Below, piece by piece: positions 34,501 through 46,960 of a DNA stretch of 64,000 nt. Both the position numbers and the translations under genes were made by a program. The DNA comes from Reticulascus tulasneorum (lineage: Eukaryota; Ascomycota; Sordariomycetes; Glomerellales; Reticulascaceae). The notes under the pieces were generated by a model. The model saw only the letters and a list, made by a program, of their open reading frames with translations, was not told the DNA's origin and did not search any database. Within the stretch, counting starts at the first letter, position 1. Every line of letters begins with the position of its first letter. The stretch lies in contig LSAX01000008.1 of NCBI GenBank assembly GCA_001557505.1, positions 186,001-250,000 on the forward strand. Direction: 5' to 3'.

Positions 34501-37500
34501 GTTTTTCCAGTCCAGGTCTCTTTTTCCAGTCCAGGTCTCTTTGTGTGGCCTCTGAGCTCTCTGTTATCATTGCAACATTCCGCGCCATCGAAGGTCGGCC
34601 GGTTCTGCTAGCGGAGGATACTCTAATATGGCACACATCGTGCTCTTGGACTGGCACATTGCGAAACAAGAAAAGGCGTCTCCTATCTCGGTGGAGGCTT
34701 GCTAGACGGGTTTGTCTCGCATCAGCTCTTGCGTACATCGACTCCGAATATAAACAAGTCTCGCCGGGACAAAGCCATTTCCATTCACCTTGACCTGTGA
34801 AATACAGGACTCCCTTGCCCATGCTGTATGAGTCGATGTATAACCATGGGAGGGGGTATTTGATTCATATTATCTTTGGTGTTTTGCATACATGTGCGTT
34901 AAGAATCTTGGAGTCGATTGGTGCTTAGAAAGCGTCAGCCTCGCGCGACAAGGCTGGCAACACTGTCATGTACATTTCGAACACGATGAACTACAACGTC
35001 ATCTAACCTAGCGAGACAGCCAAGGTGCTATTGGTGCCTCAGCCAATGTCCGACTACAGTCATGAATGAATAGAATTCCATTTCCTAGTAATATATATCG
35101 TTCCCAAAGGCGATCCCGCATTTTCAAAACTTGCTCTCATCTGCTCAACGCTGTTTCTAAGGAGTCTACCAGGTTCCCACGCGCACGCCAGCATACCTTA
35201 TTGTTCTTGCGCTTCAATATTGTCGTTGTGATTCTCGCCCGAGCCAACCACTTCTCCATCGGCTCCAGGTATTATGGCGGGCCCTCCTCTTTCTTGAAGC
35301 TGTTCCATCCCTAAGCTTCCGCTCTCACGTAATCCTATAATGTATCGTGTCATCGTCCGAGCCGAACCACTCTTTCGCCGGCTCTAAGTGGTATCCTCCT
35401 CGTTTGATATAAACTAGCTGGTTGGAACCACGAGCTTCCATCCTTCCGCAAGCTAATCTCATGTCAGTTATCCTCTGAATCAAACCTCTGGCTCCAAGTC
35501 ATGAGTGATCCTTCTCTTTCGATACATATACTTGCGATCAAAGGCAACATCATTATTTTGCCCATTAGCAATACTCGATCGAACACGCTGGTGGGAACAG
35601 GAGTCGTAAAGATAAAGCTATCACAGTCAGCAACTAAAAGTTCTGAATCCCGGGGAATCGACTGGTAGCCGAGATATTGTATACTTTAGAACCCTGCAAG
35701 ATGCAGGCGAGAAGGGTTGCCACAACACTCATGAACTCCCAATATCAACAGTCGGTAGTAATATGCTTGATCTGATGCCCAAGATGGTGACATATGATCT
35801 GGAACAGCGGAGCAGGTCGGATGAGAAGAAGCTTAGGCATCAGATAGGAGTGAGTGTATGCCGGAGCTGCGTTGATGGTAATGATATACGATAGCGTCCA
35901 TTAATTTCAAGACGCCTTGGCAGAATACGGGGAACATACCGACATTCGGAGAGATCTCTCTGTTCAGGTTCTGAGAGATTGAGAACAGATCGAGTATTGA
36001 ATCGGGAGCTATGGTTGGAGCTTAGACAGCGGTACTTTGCGAGTGACGACAATAATCAGTCGGTTGAAGATTGTTATTCTAGAGAATGTGGGACAGGTAT
36101 TAGCGAATGTCGAATATCATACATGTTCCGACGGAAAGTGGTTGCAATTAATGCCTTGGTCATGTCCCAGACAACCCTCAAGCGGCTATATGAGTCAATT
36201 GTCAGCTCGAGACCTGTAGGTGGTATGCGAAGACCGTCAAGGCATGTTGGAAGTAAGATCCGACAATCTCAGCCCAAGGTCTGATCCTTCTCCTCGGACG
36301 TGGCTGGCCTGACACTTGTTCCCAGATATAGCTGGTCCGATCTTCGTCCTTGAATGGTAGGACCGCGATCTCCGTCTTCGAACACGAGGCTGTGGGGCTC
36401 TTTTTGCTTTTGCTGTTGAAAGCTAGTATCGTTACAACATTGTCGATAGTCGAGAGACTCAAACGAACCAGATTCGTGACATGATGGCGGAAGTATCTCA
36501 TCTAGGTTTTATTTGGCTATGCCCAACTACCGTGGCGATTCCCCAAGTTATACAAGGGATACGTCCGGCAGCTGCACAGTCCATTTCGTCAAGGATACTT
36601 ATGACCGACTACAGGCCAAAGCCTAGGCTCTCTGAGTATCGTCCGGGAAGTCCTGTATCGAGGGACTGACCTGACAAAGTATACTTTTGGCTGCGAGAAT
36701 ACCGAGCGGTTGATCAGCCATGGCGTCGGTGTTGGACTCGATATCAAATACCACAGACTGCCAGGTGGTAGGTCAATTACATCGACGTAACGTGCAGTCT
36801 GGGCCAGGATATGGTATATACTTGTTGATAGCTATCGAGCTAGAAGTTCGGCGTTACGTTGAGGTGCGAAGCTCTCTATCCATTGGGGATGTATCAGATC
36901 AGGCTGGCATTAGCAGGCCGTCGGAACCAGGTCTTGGCCAGATCAACCGCCGATATTTAACATAGAACGGGTGTAATGCTGCCTGTGTTAGGTGGAAACC
37001 GGCTTCAAATCCATAACAGAGCGGAACTTACAGACTGATAACCATAACATAGCAATACTTCGCTCCCTGACTTATGATGCAAAGAAGCGCACGAACATTG
37101 GCCAAATACGAGTGGAAATCCGGGAAGGAATATTGACCGACTTTGGGTGCTGTCAAACGATCTCGTGTTAGGTACGTAGACCCGCTGCCGTCGACTTCAC
37201 AACCACAGTTATGGGTACGACATTAGAATCGGATGGAAATAGGTAACTTGGCCCATAGCGGGCCAGTTACGACCTTGAAATTACTCAGAATTGGTGGCGG
37301 CTAATTGCCATCAGATGCGGCGCCTGGATTACAAACCATACTCCAGCCTTTGACACTGGGGATGAATCCAGCCGTGCCAGCTCATGCCGTGTATGCGAGG
37401 CTTGGCGTCGAGTGAAGGGTCATGATGGTTCGCCTACACGTACTTTATGATAATGTCATGCATGGACGATGCGACGGATCACTGTTGAACACCCAACCCA

Positions 37501-37600
37501 TCTAATCCAGGTACCTATGTACCTATGTGTTTATGTCCCAATTGCAGCTAGTGGTTATTTAGGGTTTTGTTAGGGCTAGCACTAGAGGAAAATTGATTAT
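31577..37600. other. Long gene-poor, decayed region
   Basis: About 6 kb without a supported gene. Noted: a 19-bp tandem duplication (34502-34539); a perfect 9-bp inverted repeat with 4-nt loop (33171-33192); two diverged modules at about 35230-35320 and 35350-35450; and a minus-strand stretch near 33710-34060 with coding-like segments (TGEEHDPYNATVQ, SGEEYGPYGADT), possibly a duplicated and mutated gene fragment. Confidence 0.45.
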
Positions 37601-37639
37601 CCGCTCCCAGCCACACAATTAAATCTTTCGCCGAATTGG

Positions 37640-38038
37640 GTAACTTACCCACCACATCCATTTTGCCCTTCCCTCCCCCATTTTTTGCTCATTTCTTCTC
37701 TTCTCCACACACGCTTCCACACACCCACACACCCACACACCCTATCTTGACTCTTCAACCCGCATCACCCCGTCATCCCAAGGTATGTAACAGCATCTCG
37801 TTTATCTCTCGGTCTGTGAGTATTGCTGTGTACGATGGTTCAAATGGACCCGACGACCCGATATTATGTCCCCTGTCTTTCATTCTGCTTTGACGATTGC
37901 CGCCACATCTGTGAGGCTGGCACTAGCGATTACCAGCTCACCCTCCCTTGCAATTTACTTTTGGACAGGGTCCATCTAACTTGGTGCATGCAGATCCATC
38001 CGTCATATTCCCGTGTTGGCCAATTAAATAGCCATAAG
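37640..38038 (+). promoter_or_regulatory. CT- and CACACC-rich promoter/5' leader
   Basis: A pyrimidine-rich tract (CCCTTCCCTCCCCCATTTTT and following), CACACC repeats near 37710-37742 and a GTATGT donor at about 37783 suggest a promoter and spliced 5' leader for the gene starting at 38039. Confidence 0.45.
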
Positions 38039-40379
38039 ATGTCGGCCGACAACCAAACCCCAGCTCTGGTGGCGGGTGCAGGCGCAGGGTATTCCCCTGT
38101 GCTTGTACCTGCTGCCAGTTCGAACAACCGCCCCCCCCCACAGGTTCAGTTCTTAAATGAGCCCACCATTCGATCGCGTCCCTGGTATATGGACCCAGAC
38201 CTGCTGAGCGGACCGTGAGTTTGTTGTCGCATTCGATCTTGATCGAGCTGACTGACATGACATTGATAGGCACCTCGCAAATCAATATCCCAGACACTGG
38301 AGTGCCTCTCGCATCTACTCTCGCTCTCCTTCCTTTGAAAGCTTACGCGAGTTGCTCTTGGAAGGTGATGCCATTGTCATGGCACTAGACTTCGAGACAT
38401 TGTGCAAACAGAAGTTGGACCGCGGAAAGCGATACAATCCAATTCTCGAGATCGGAATCTCCACTTTAGATCTACGTCAGATTCGTGACGGAATCGTCTC
38501 TGGAGGAACTGCTTCCAGGAAAGCCAAACACACGGCTGCCGGCCCTGAGTACTCCTCAGGGCTGGCCCCTCCCCCCACCCCTCCCCCCTCGTACTCGTTT
38601 CCTCCAAGCCTCGACCATCCTGGTGACCGTGGCACCAACTGGCGAAGTCGAATCACCTCCAGCCACTATATCGTGGATGAGTACAATGATCATTATGGTG
38701 GTGGCTGTCAGAAAGCATGGGAGCACAAAACCGCGCCATACAGATTCGCGTTCAAAAAGAGCAAGATCGTGATCGAAAGTCAGCTCCTTCCTTTCCTGGA
38801 ATGTCGATAGGATGACATTCGGAAGATGGGGCGTACACCCGAGGAGAAGAGAATCAATACGCTTCGTCGCGTCATCCTCTTGACATGGGACAGCAATTTA
38901 GAAGAAGGTCAGATGGAGCGATTGGGAATGACCATGTTCTCGGATGACGATGTTATACCATGGGATCTACAGCTGCACCATGTTCTCCAAGCGCGCTTCG
39001 AACGAGATAGAATGAAGGCAGAAGAAGCATGCAAGGCGTTGGGAGTTCCGACGAAATGGCAAGGCTCTGACGAGGATCTTCACCATTGTGCTGGAAATGA
39101 TGTCGCGTTCACCATGGAGATGTTCCTTGCGCTGGGTCTACTCGACACGATACAAATGGAGACACTTCTGCATGGGGGTGACCTCATCATGCTCAAGAGC
39201 ACAATCAACGGATACACTGCCAACCAAGTCAACCAGCCGATGGCACCGCCCAAACCCAAGGCTGGCGCACCACACACACGCCGCCGGGCACCCAACCCGC
39301 CCCTGGCCGGTGAGTTTTCCTCACTGGTCAGCGCGGTTAGGGTGCCGCCCCCCACCCCTACCTTCACATCCACATCCAACCCCGCCCTGGCCGGTGAGTG
39401 TTCCTCACTGGTCAGTGCGGTCGCGGTGCCGCCCTCGACCGAGAATGATGAGTTCATTACCTTCAAACTTCCATTCGAGGCAGACATGAAGAAGGAACTC
39501 GTGAGAGAGATATACAAATGGGTTCCGGAGGGATGGAAAGTAAAAGCACATATTGGTGAGGTGAAGATTCGCAAGACGGAGGTACTCGCTATTTTCAGCG
39601 ATCATCTCGATGAATTTGTCAAACTCCTGATGGGCCAATGCCAAGAAGACTTCATCCGCGTTTTACGTGATCACCAGAGTACATCACAGCCTGAGGTAAG
39701 CAATGCCAATTTCCTAGCGATGATTCCTTCAAGCACTAACTTTCATGCCCAGACACAACCACCATCTGGCCCCGTCCGGCAGGTGCTCCCTGCTGGACGG
39801 CCCAACTCGGTCCAACCTCCTGTTCGCAGCAATTCGCAGGTAAGCAATGGTAATCTCTCATTGATGAACACTTCTATCGCTGACTTTCATGCCCAGGCAC
39901 AACCACCAACTGGCCCCGTCCGGCAGGTGCTCCCTGTTGGACGGCCCATCTCGGTCCAGCCTCCTGCTCCCAGTAATTCGCAGGTAAGCAATGGTAATCT
40001 CTCATTGATGAACACTTCTATCGCTAACTTTCATGCCCAGGCACAACCACCCTCTGGCCCCGTCCGGCAGGTGCTCCCTGATGGACGGCCCGATGGGGTG
40101 AGTGAGCCTGTTTGGAGGGATCTGCAGAGGTATGGCATTGAAGTAGTGGACGGTGTTGTGAGGTTCAGAGTGCCTCCCGGGCAGAAGTGGATCCCAGAAG
40201 ATTGGCGTGAGGAAGGCTGGAAGTACGGTGAATATTGGGTCAATATTCCAGCACAGGAGTTCTTCGATTACCCCAAGTTCCGTCATTTCTATGGCATATC
40301 ACGCTCTGAGGACAGAAATGCGGCTCGTCAAGCGACAAGGGACCAGGACGATTCCGATAGTGGACCCGACGAGCTCTGA
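38039..40379 (+). pseudogene. DEDDh (Gfd2/YDR514C-like) exonuclease gene with one in-frame TAG
   Basis: Exon 1 is 38039-38214 and exon 2 begins at 38270 after a 55-bp intron; the frame then runs to 40379 with a single TAG at 38808-38810 (codon 239). Exonuclease motif I is MALDFETL (Asp98, Glu100), followed by PILEIGISTLDL. Motif II is probably LLTWDSN (Asp266), and motif III is HCAGND (His331, Asp336), a good HxAxxD. The stop thus separates motif I from II and III; a 238-residue product would lack the catalytic set. Three further 57-bp introns (39696-39752, 39840-39896, 39984-40040) lie in the 3' repeat region and are stop-free, so both splice forms stay in frame. The C-terminus has a conserved-looking WIPEDWREEGWKYGEYW block. 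Either a fresh pseudogene (CAG to TAG) or a gene rescued by A-to-I editing of UAG or by readthrough. Confidence 0.75.
39696..40127 (+). repeat. Triplicated exon-intron unit (3 x 144 bp)
   Basis: Each 144-bp unit is a 57-bp GTAAGC...CCCAG intron with CTRAC branch site plus an 87-bp exon encoding QPPxGPVRQVLPxGRP and a linker. Unit starts at 39696, 39840 and 39984 are exactly 144 bp apart; all introns are phase 0. Confidence 0.88.
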
Positions 40380-43300
40380 TTCGGATGATCCTATAATTAG
40401 TTCATGGATCAAACCTTAGATACTTCCGTTTATGCTTATTGTACAACGAAATGGAATCAAACGACTAAAACTCTCCATTGATTCCATTTGCGGTGACGGT
40501 CAGCAACCCACTGGCGAACGTGAGTTGTTGTTCCAAGCCCCGTGATTGTCATTGGTCTTGAGCTGGTTTAGATACGGGAATAGCATCACGATTCGGAACT
40601 CATTGAGGAATGAAAACATATGGAATAGTCGAGTATCGAGTAATGAACGGGCTACACATTCTTGTATCGACACACAGATAAACATCCTCGGAATCAAGGC
40701 CTTGAACGAACCTCGCGAATCGGAGCCAAGAGTGAGGAAATGTACAAGGGACGAATGGCATCTTCAAAGGGTGGTGGTCAGTTGGGCCCAGGTAGGGACC
40801 CACCAACGTCAGCAAACTATTCACAGTATACCGATATGTTACGAAGGAAACCTTTTCGGCATGGAGCTAATGAATCCGACACCGAAGCTGACATAATCGA
40901 CGATTCCTTGCTGTCTATCCGTCACTATGTAGAAACAAGCTAAATCATATCTACATAGGTTCAGGGACATGAGTGCTACATATTGGGGGGAGGGCAGCCG
41001 ATACTTGGTCAAAACAGACGACAACCTTGTCGAGACAGAGGGGTTCACATGCGTGATCTAGGCGCCGCGAGTTGGAACTCTACTCTAGACATGCAAAATG
41101 GCATCTGGTAGACGGGATGCATACATTAAGTACTGTACGTTTTGGGTTTCGTCGATAATCCTCTCGTTCGGAAGGAAATCTAATGTCGGGCCTCGATACT
41201 AACTACAGCAGAGAGCTGAAATTGCCAGGGATGTGTCCCAGCGGACAATTCGTTGAGACGCGCATCGTGGGGATGTGGCCCAGTGTAAATCTCCATTTGG
41301 GCGGCCCTCTTGGAGAGCCCCATATTTGCAAGTCTTGGTTTGGCAGCGAGGTTTACAGGGGAGGTTGGCTAGCAGTTCTGGATTTGTACGACGAGCATAC
41401 TCCGAACGCATATGCCGAAATTTCAAGACCTGACTCCCCCCGACAATGATGTGATTTCACGTCCCACTCGATTTTACCAGGTCTCGTTTCAGGTTTGCCT
41501 CGCTGGTATACATCCTGTATGGAAAATTCATTGCTGTTCGGTTCTTATCGGGCGTTGAGGCCCAGGCATCCTGTCCGAGCTCATTCCCTTTAAAACTTCA
41601 CACGCACATCTGACAGACTCTGCAGACAAGTTTCGATAGCTCGCACCTTGTGCAGTCGAGCAAATGGCGTCTATCTGCTGCGCTAGCAAGGTTTTCATGC
41701 GGACGACAGCTCTTGGTGATTACTTGAGTGGTGATAGCTTAGCCACCAGTTCGAGTGCAAGCAAAGACCCATCCTCAACAATTGGGCTCTACGACGACTT
41801 CGAATCGTCCGCGAGCACACCATTTTCACTGCCGGCCCGGACTCATTCTCTTCAAGTGTATTGGTTCTCATATTTCCATCAACCGAACTCGATTCTCAAA
41901 ATATATCAAGATATATTCTGTTTGACCTTCAAACGTGTCAATTCAGACCTCTATCGATATCGGCTCTCCCCTCAATGGCGTCTACTCTACACCCCTGCCA
42001 TCTAAGCTCGATTCAAATAGCTGTGCCAAGACATCCTTCGATCCACTTCCAACCAGTCGAATGCGTTCTCTCGAGCACCGGAACCTCAAGTACCGGAACG
42101 CATAAGCCCCATGTCTGTTTGCGTTGAACGATGAGCCCGATCACCCAAAAGGACCACAAAACCCCCCGAAGGGTGGCAAGCACACAGGAAACAGATTGGG
42201 GAGTGAAGAGTCCGAATCAGCGAAGGAACATGTGGGTAGGGGTAGAGCTACTGTCAGAAGGTCCTGTTCCCGTTGCTAATGTCTCACAAAGCGATGAAAG
42301 GTCCTCGCGAACACGACCAAGCAGCCTCCCGTCCCTGCTAGATCTTCTGGCATTTGTTTCGAAACCTGGCGTCATGCGGTCCATACTATCGTCTTGATCT
42401 CCATACGAGGCAAGCTTTCCCTGAGACTTGGCACTGAGTAACTATTTGGCTTATGTATCCTGCTTGAAAGCCCCGAAGTATGGAGCAACAATACCAAGGG
42501 AAAGTCCCTGAGGGTCAACTTCGTAACCACCAACCTTCACCTCAGTGTCCTATTGCCAATGGATCGTGCTCAGAGCAGCGCAGTTGCACCGACAGCTTCT
42601 GAGGCCCTCGTGAGCTCTTGGACGATTAAACACATACAGAAGACGACCTCTGACTTTTTTCCAGTCAATTTCTTACCGAAACCCACTGCCTTTCAAGAGG
42701 ATGAATCAAAGCATATTCGGAAGTACTCATGTATATTTCCGGCAGGCGACAGATATTTAGCATGATGGGCCCAAGGCTGACCCATGCCGTCGGGCTAAAC
42801 ATGTGTGGGCGATGAAGAAACGAACCCAGAAGCACGAATCGTCGGACAGCAGCTCGTATTGGAAGAGTTAGACCTTCTCAGCAAACCTTCGCAGGAGCTT
42901 GGGGTTGAGACATCCTCAGTTTGGTAGCAGTTGCTCTATGGCAAATAAGCCGTGGGCGAGAACGCATTACCCGATGAAAAAGAGAGACCAGTCGCTGGCA
43001 ATGACATATCATGGCCGGCCACGGCACATAGGTAAGCAAATGAAGGGAAGCCGCGGCGAAAAGGCACTGACGGATAATCAGTTTACCACCTGGAGAGATG
43101 TACAAGTCAAAATGCCTGAGTTGGATGATCGGTACACTTCCGTCGACGCTCCTCCACTTATCTGAGATGTTTATCCATAACCTACACCCGAGATGACTAT
43201 CAAGGAGGATCAGCGCAAGACAAATGACAAGATTGGTTGGAGAGAGTCGGAACTGCGAAACGAGCTGGCATATTCACCTGGAAGCAGCTGGGCTAGAGAA

Positions 43301-43547
43301 CCAGTGTCATGCCTTTAGGCGTAGGTTGTTCACCATGTCGATGGCATTGTGCGAAATTACTAGGGGTCATTTTATCAATGTATTACGTTTTGTCTGGTGT
43401 GCATGCTCTATTTTAAATGACATCGACCAGATGCCGTGGAATACATCGTGCATGATTAGCTTTCAGCGATCAGGCTGCGCCACAACCCGAGTAGTAGCTA
43501 CTTAATTAAGTAACATTGCGCGATGTGTGGTTCTGTCGAGCACTATT
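40380..43547. other. Intergenic, weak frames only
   Basis: Frames at 41664-42005 and 42553-42765 (plus) look faintly coding (a CT-rich leader precedes the first), but I recognise no domain. No RNA gene or clear repeat seen. Confidence 0.4.
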
Positions 43548-44737
43548 CTAATGTCCATTTGGGTTCATGTTCTGGTTCGACTGCAGACTGACAGTATCGA
43601 TATCACCAATCCAAGGAAGCTCTCGTTCGACGCCAGTTCGAGCAGTCATCATTACAATCGAGTCCGAATCCGAATCGGAGTAGGATTCCTCAGTCCCCTC
43701 TTCCACCCTCTGCCCTGGTGGTCCTCCAGGAACACTCAATCGACCATAAAAGATATCCAACTGCTGTTTAGTCATGAAAGCCCAGGCCATAGCCAACCGT
43801 AAGGTCAGGACCGCATCGTTTGCAGCGTTATGTTCCAAATTGTTTCGGCCATGTGTATGCCGGATTCTTGCACTATCAAGGGCCCAGAACAATCTAGGTT
43901 GCATAATACGGTCCCCCAAGTGCTTCTCCGCTGCGTGCCATATGATACGCTGCAGATCCAGGACCCTGACGTTGAGTTCACGGACGTTAATACCGAGTAT
44001 GCGCAATGTGTCCAGCTCCGCTTTGGGATCCCAAGCAAATAAGTAGATTGGACGGCGTTCTCCATCACTCACGTCGCCCGGTGTTACTCTGATGCACGCG
44101 CTCTCTTCGAAGTACTGAAGTGTTCGCTCACGCATGGTTGCCGCTTGGGACGGGTCTGAGTTGAATGGAACAAACTCAGACATTGTGAAAGCGCAGTCAT
44201 ATGGTCGTGAGATGTGATATGGTCCTCTTTGACATGTCTCTGGCCCATATGTGGACTCCTCCGACGTGATCCAATGTACTGTAGAAATCCTGTCCCATAG
44301 GCCAGCACCTCGATCCTGATGGTTTGCGCCAGCTCCAAGACTGCTGCGCTCGTCATTCGAAATCATCGTGTCGTATCGACAGAAGCCAACTTCAGTCACA
44401 GGCTGGGGGATAGGTTAGTTTCGATTACTGCCACGGTCAAAGGTTGTCTTGCCTTTGGTGAGAAACGATCGCATCGTCGTTCGACGTCCATGGACAGGAG
44501 GACCGCACCCGTATTGTTATTCCACTTCGGGAGGCCATCGTCTAAAAGTAGTGGGACGTCCAGGGTGGCTTCTGCTTCATGGAAGATGTACGTTGTCTTC
44601 CACTGTTCATCTTGAACTACCTTGTGATCGCCGGCGTTGATGATTCCAAACAGCCACTGCATGAGTCGACGGTCCAAGACCATAGGTGACTCGTCTTGGG
44701 GCCAAGGGAAGTATTTATTGCTCGCATGAGTCGCCAT
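43548..44737 (-). CDS. DEDDh (Gfd2/YDR514C-like) exonuclease-like protein
   Basis: Two exons on the minus strand, 44737-44453 and 44402-43548, joined by a 50-bp intron with a GC..AG boundary (AAAG/GCAAGA ... CTAAC ... CCCCCAG); the product is 379 residues. Motif I is LLSMDVERR (Asp84, Glu86), and splicing then places PVTEVGFCRYDTM where the paralog at 38039 has PILEIGISTLDL. Motif II is probably LFAWDPKAELDTL (Asp220). Motif III is HNAAND (His286, Asp291), matching HxAxxD. All DEDDh residues are present, so 3'-5' exonuclease activity on RNA or DNA is plausible. The C-terminus is acidic (SDSDSDS). The closest relative in the window is the interrupted gene 3.2 kb away on the opposite strand. 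Confidence 0.8.
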
Positions 44738-46092
44738 GATGAGTACTTTGGAAGACGCTGAGGTGGAAGATATGGTAAGTTTGTAAGATCGACGTCTGGA
44801 GGTCAGAGTTTAAATGCCTGAAGTCCAGTGAGTGGAACAAGATGGTGTCTTCTTCTCTGTATTGTTATTTGAAAAGAAACAGCAAACAAATGCAAATGAA
44901 AAGTAATGCGATTATTCAGCTGAGATAAACAGGCCATTGTATTCAATGGAAAATGATATCATTTATTACAGTGAATGAACAGCAACAATCAGTCATCACA
45001 ATGAATGGAGAACATGATTCATTCACTTGGGAACCCGAGCTGCTCGAGGAAGTTACATTCAGACATGGTTATAATCAATTGACATCTTGTCACTATAAAC
45101 CGTGGAATTCGGTTTAATCGCGCTTCTGACTAAGACTGCTTTTGCCGCTTTCCATCGCTCTTGTTACTGCACTACACATGCCTCTCTATCCCCTCTGTCT
45201 GCCTGTCTCTCTCCAACTTTGATTAAGCACCACTTTCTTTGTCATATCGGGTCGACCGTTCGCTTTCAACGGGACTGGCACTCGTCCAAGGAGATATGAC
45301 ACAACACCAACAGTTTTCCCACTGCAACCGGTTACAGATTATACCCAAGGACCTGTCGAACTACCTAGTTTTGGAGCCACATCTAACATATGACGTGGTG
45401 CACCGCGCCTGGAGGTCGCCAACCGCTTCATCGTCTCCACGACAACATCTCCTACCACCCCTTTCTGCACGCGAGATACCCCCAACTGGCAAGAATACCA
45501 AAATGTTGAGTTCTCAGGTCAATACACCTCGTATTATGGGTGTCTGCTAATCTTTTTTGACTCCATGGGGATCCCGTGCCAGCAGCAATCACTCGATATT
45601 GGAGTGAACTGATCGGAGTATCATCCGGCCTCTGAGCGTACAGCCCACAATCACCCGAATTGAAGGAGACCCGAGGTAGAAATCGAATATTAGATGACGC
45701 TGATACCAATGAGATTGAGGTAGTATATGATGGCGAGGGTTTTGGGTGGAAGTTGTTTCACTCGATGCGATATCGTGTTGCTGATGCAGATATTGACCTC
45801 GAAATCTACCCACGTCCACGTACTGTCACAACAGCTGTTGGGAGGGGCCAACTACACAGAAAACGGCCAAGAAAGCCAAGCACATTGATAAAGAAGCTAC
45901 TATATTATGCGCTTAATGGTGTGAGGCACGTCATGCATGACTCGAACTTGAAGCCCAGGACACGTTCCCTTGGAGTGGTGTGGTAGTTTATCAGACACCC
46001 TTTTCTCGATCCACTTGCCCTGTCGTACGAATACCAGCTCCCCTCTGTCACACCTTTCTTCTTCTGTCTACGATTTCCTTATCCCCGACAAG
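44738..46092. other. Intergenic
   Basis: No supported gene. An AT-rich stretch (44850-45080) is followed by CT-rich DNA. A 45660-45986 plus-strand frame contains YDGEGFGWKLFHSMRYRV but has no start or domain I can support. Confidence 0.4.
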
Positions 46093-46248
46093 ATGGCAGT
46101 CGGCAGAAAACAGCAGGTTTCTTTGAGACCCTCCAGTAAGGCAGAAAGAAGCTCGAAGACGCGGGCCAACTTCGAAACAAGTTACTCCGAGCCCTTCAAC
46201 GATGATCCGTTCGTTGGAGGCGACAGAATTTTACTTGGGAGGCGTTGA
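46093..46248 (+). CDS. Short hypothetical frame or decayed gene start
   Basis: A CT-rich leader ends in GACAAGATGG, a good fungal start context, opening MAVGRKQQVSLRPSSKAERS (51 codons). Past a frame change the sequence continues as FTWEALNKDIDTIPSP and SFNYAHCQECLMQYRP, so the original gene was probably longer and is now shifted. No family recognised. Confidence 0.3.
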   Translation: MAVGRKQQVSLRPSSKAERSSKTRANFETSYSEPFNDDPFVGGDRILLGRR

Positions 46249-46514
46249 ATAAGGATATTGATACCATTCCCAGTCCTCTACTCATCATGTTCTCTGGAAA
46301 TTCGCATGGCAAGCGCTGGTCATTTAACTACGCACACTGCCAAGAATGCCTGATGCAATATCGACCCTAGCAAGGGCTGGTTGGCATTCGTACTTAAGCC
46401 AAAGAGTGGTAAAGCCCAAGCACTTTTCAGGATGGTATACGTTCTTGAGTCGAGAACTCAGAGGAACGGTATATGGTCTGGAATGAGTGAGGATACCAAC
46501 AAAGCGTGCAGTGA

Positions 46515-46563
46515 ACTCGCCGTTCGCCGTTGATGGAGTCTAGAGACGGTTGACATTGTCTGC
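46515..46563 (+). repeat. Dispersed repeat, partner at 48930-48980
   Basis: The two segments share ACTCGCC, GTTGATGG, GTCT and TTGAC in order, with transition-type differences. No gene is associated. Confidence 0.5.
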
Positions 46564-46599
46564 TGAACCACCGATTCAATTTCAAAGCATCCGAAACCC

Positions 46600-46950
46600 C
46601 TGCTGTGGTACGGGGCGTGGGACTTAAACGCTGGGCTCGAGGTTCAACGCTCGACGCTAGGCCGACGGCTGGACGTCATTAAACGGTTTTAAGCCCCCAT
46701 GTCTACAAATTAAAGTAGCATATAACAAATGGAGGCCATAAATAACCTCAAAACTGGCTTTAAGACCGACCTAGAAAACGAGGCGGTGCACACGAAGAGG
46801 GGCGGTGGCCCATGTCGAGCCGTAAGCCCAGTTTCAAGCCTCGAGTCCGGAGTCGAGCCCCAAGCCCAGCGCTACAGCAATGGTTTCGGACACTTTAAAA
46901 TCGAATCGGTGACCAACATGCCATGCGACAAAAGAGGCTCCCAAAGCTAA
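46600..46950 (+). repeat. Dispersed element, copy B
   Basis: The core ATAACAAATGGAGGCCATAA at 46722 matches copy A. It is flanked by GGCTCGA/GGCTTGA-rich DNA (46620-46680 and 46820-46880) that also accompanies copy C. Confidence 0.6.
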
Positions 46951-46960
46951 GGTTTCTGTA

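Noticed and set aside
34185..34793. 202-codon plus-strand frame
   Set aside because: No recognisable motif, includes a local 19-bp duplication, and lies in decayed DNA with competing frames on the other strand.
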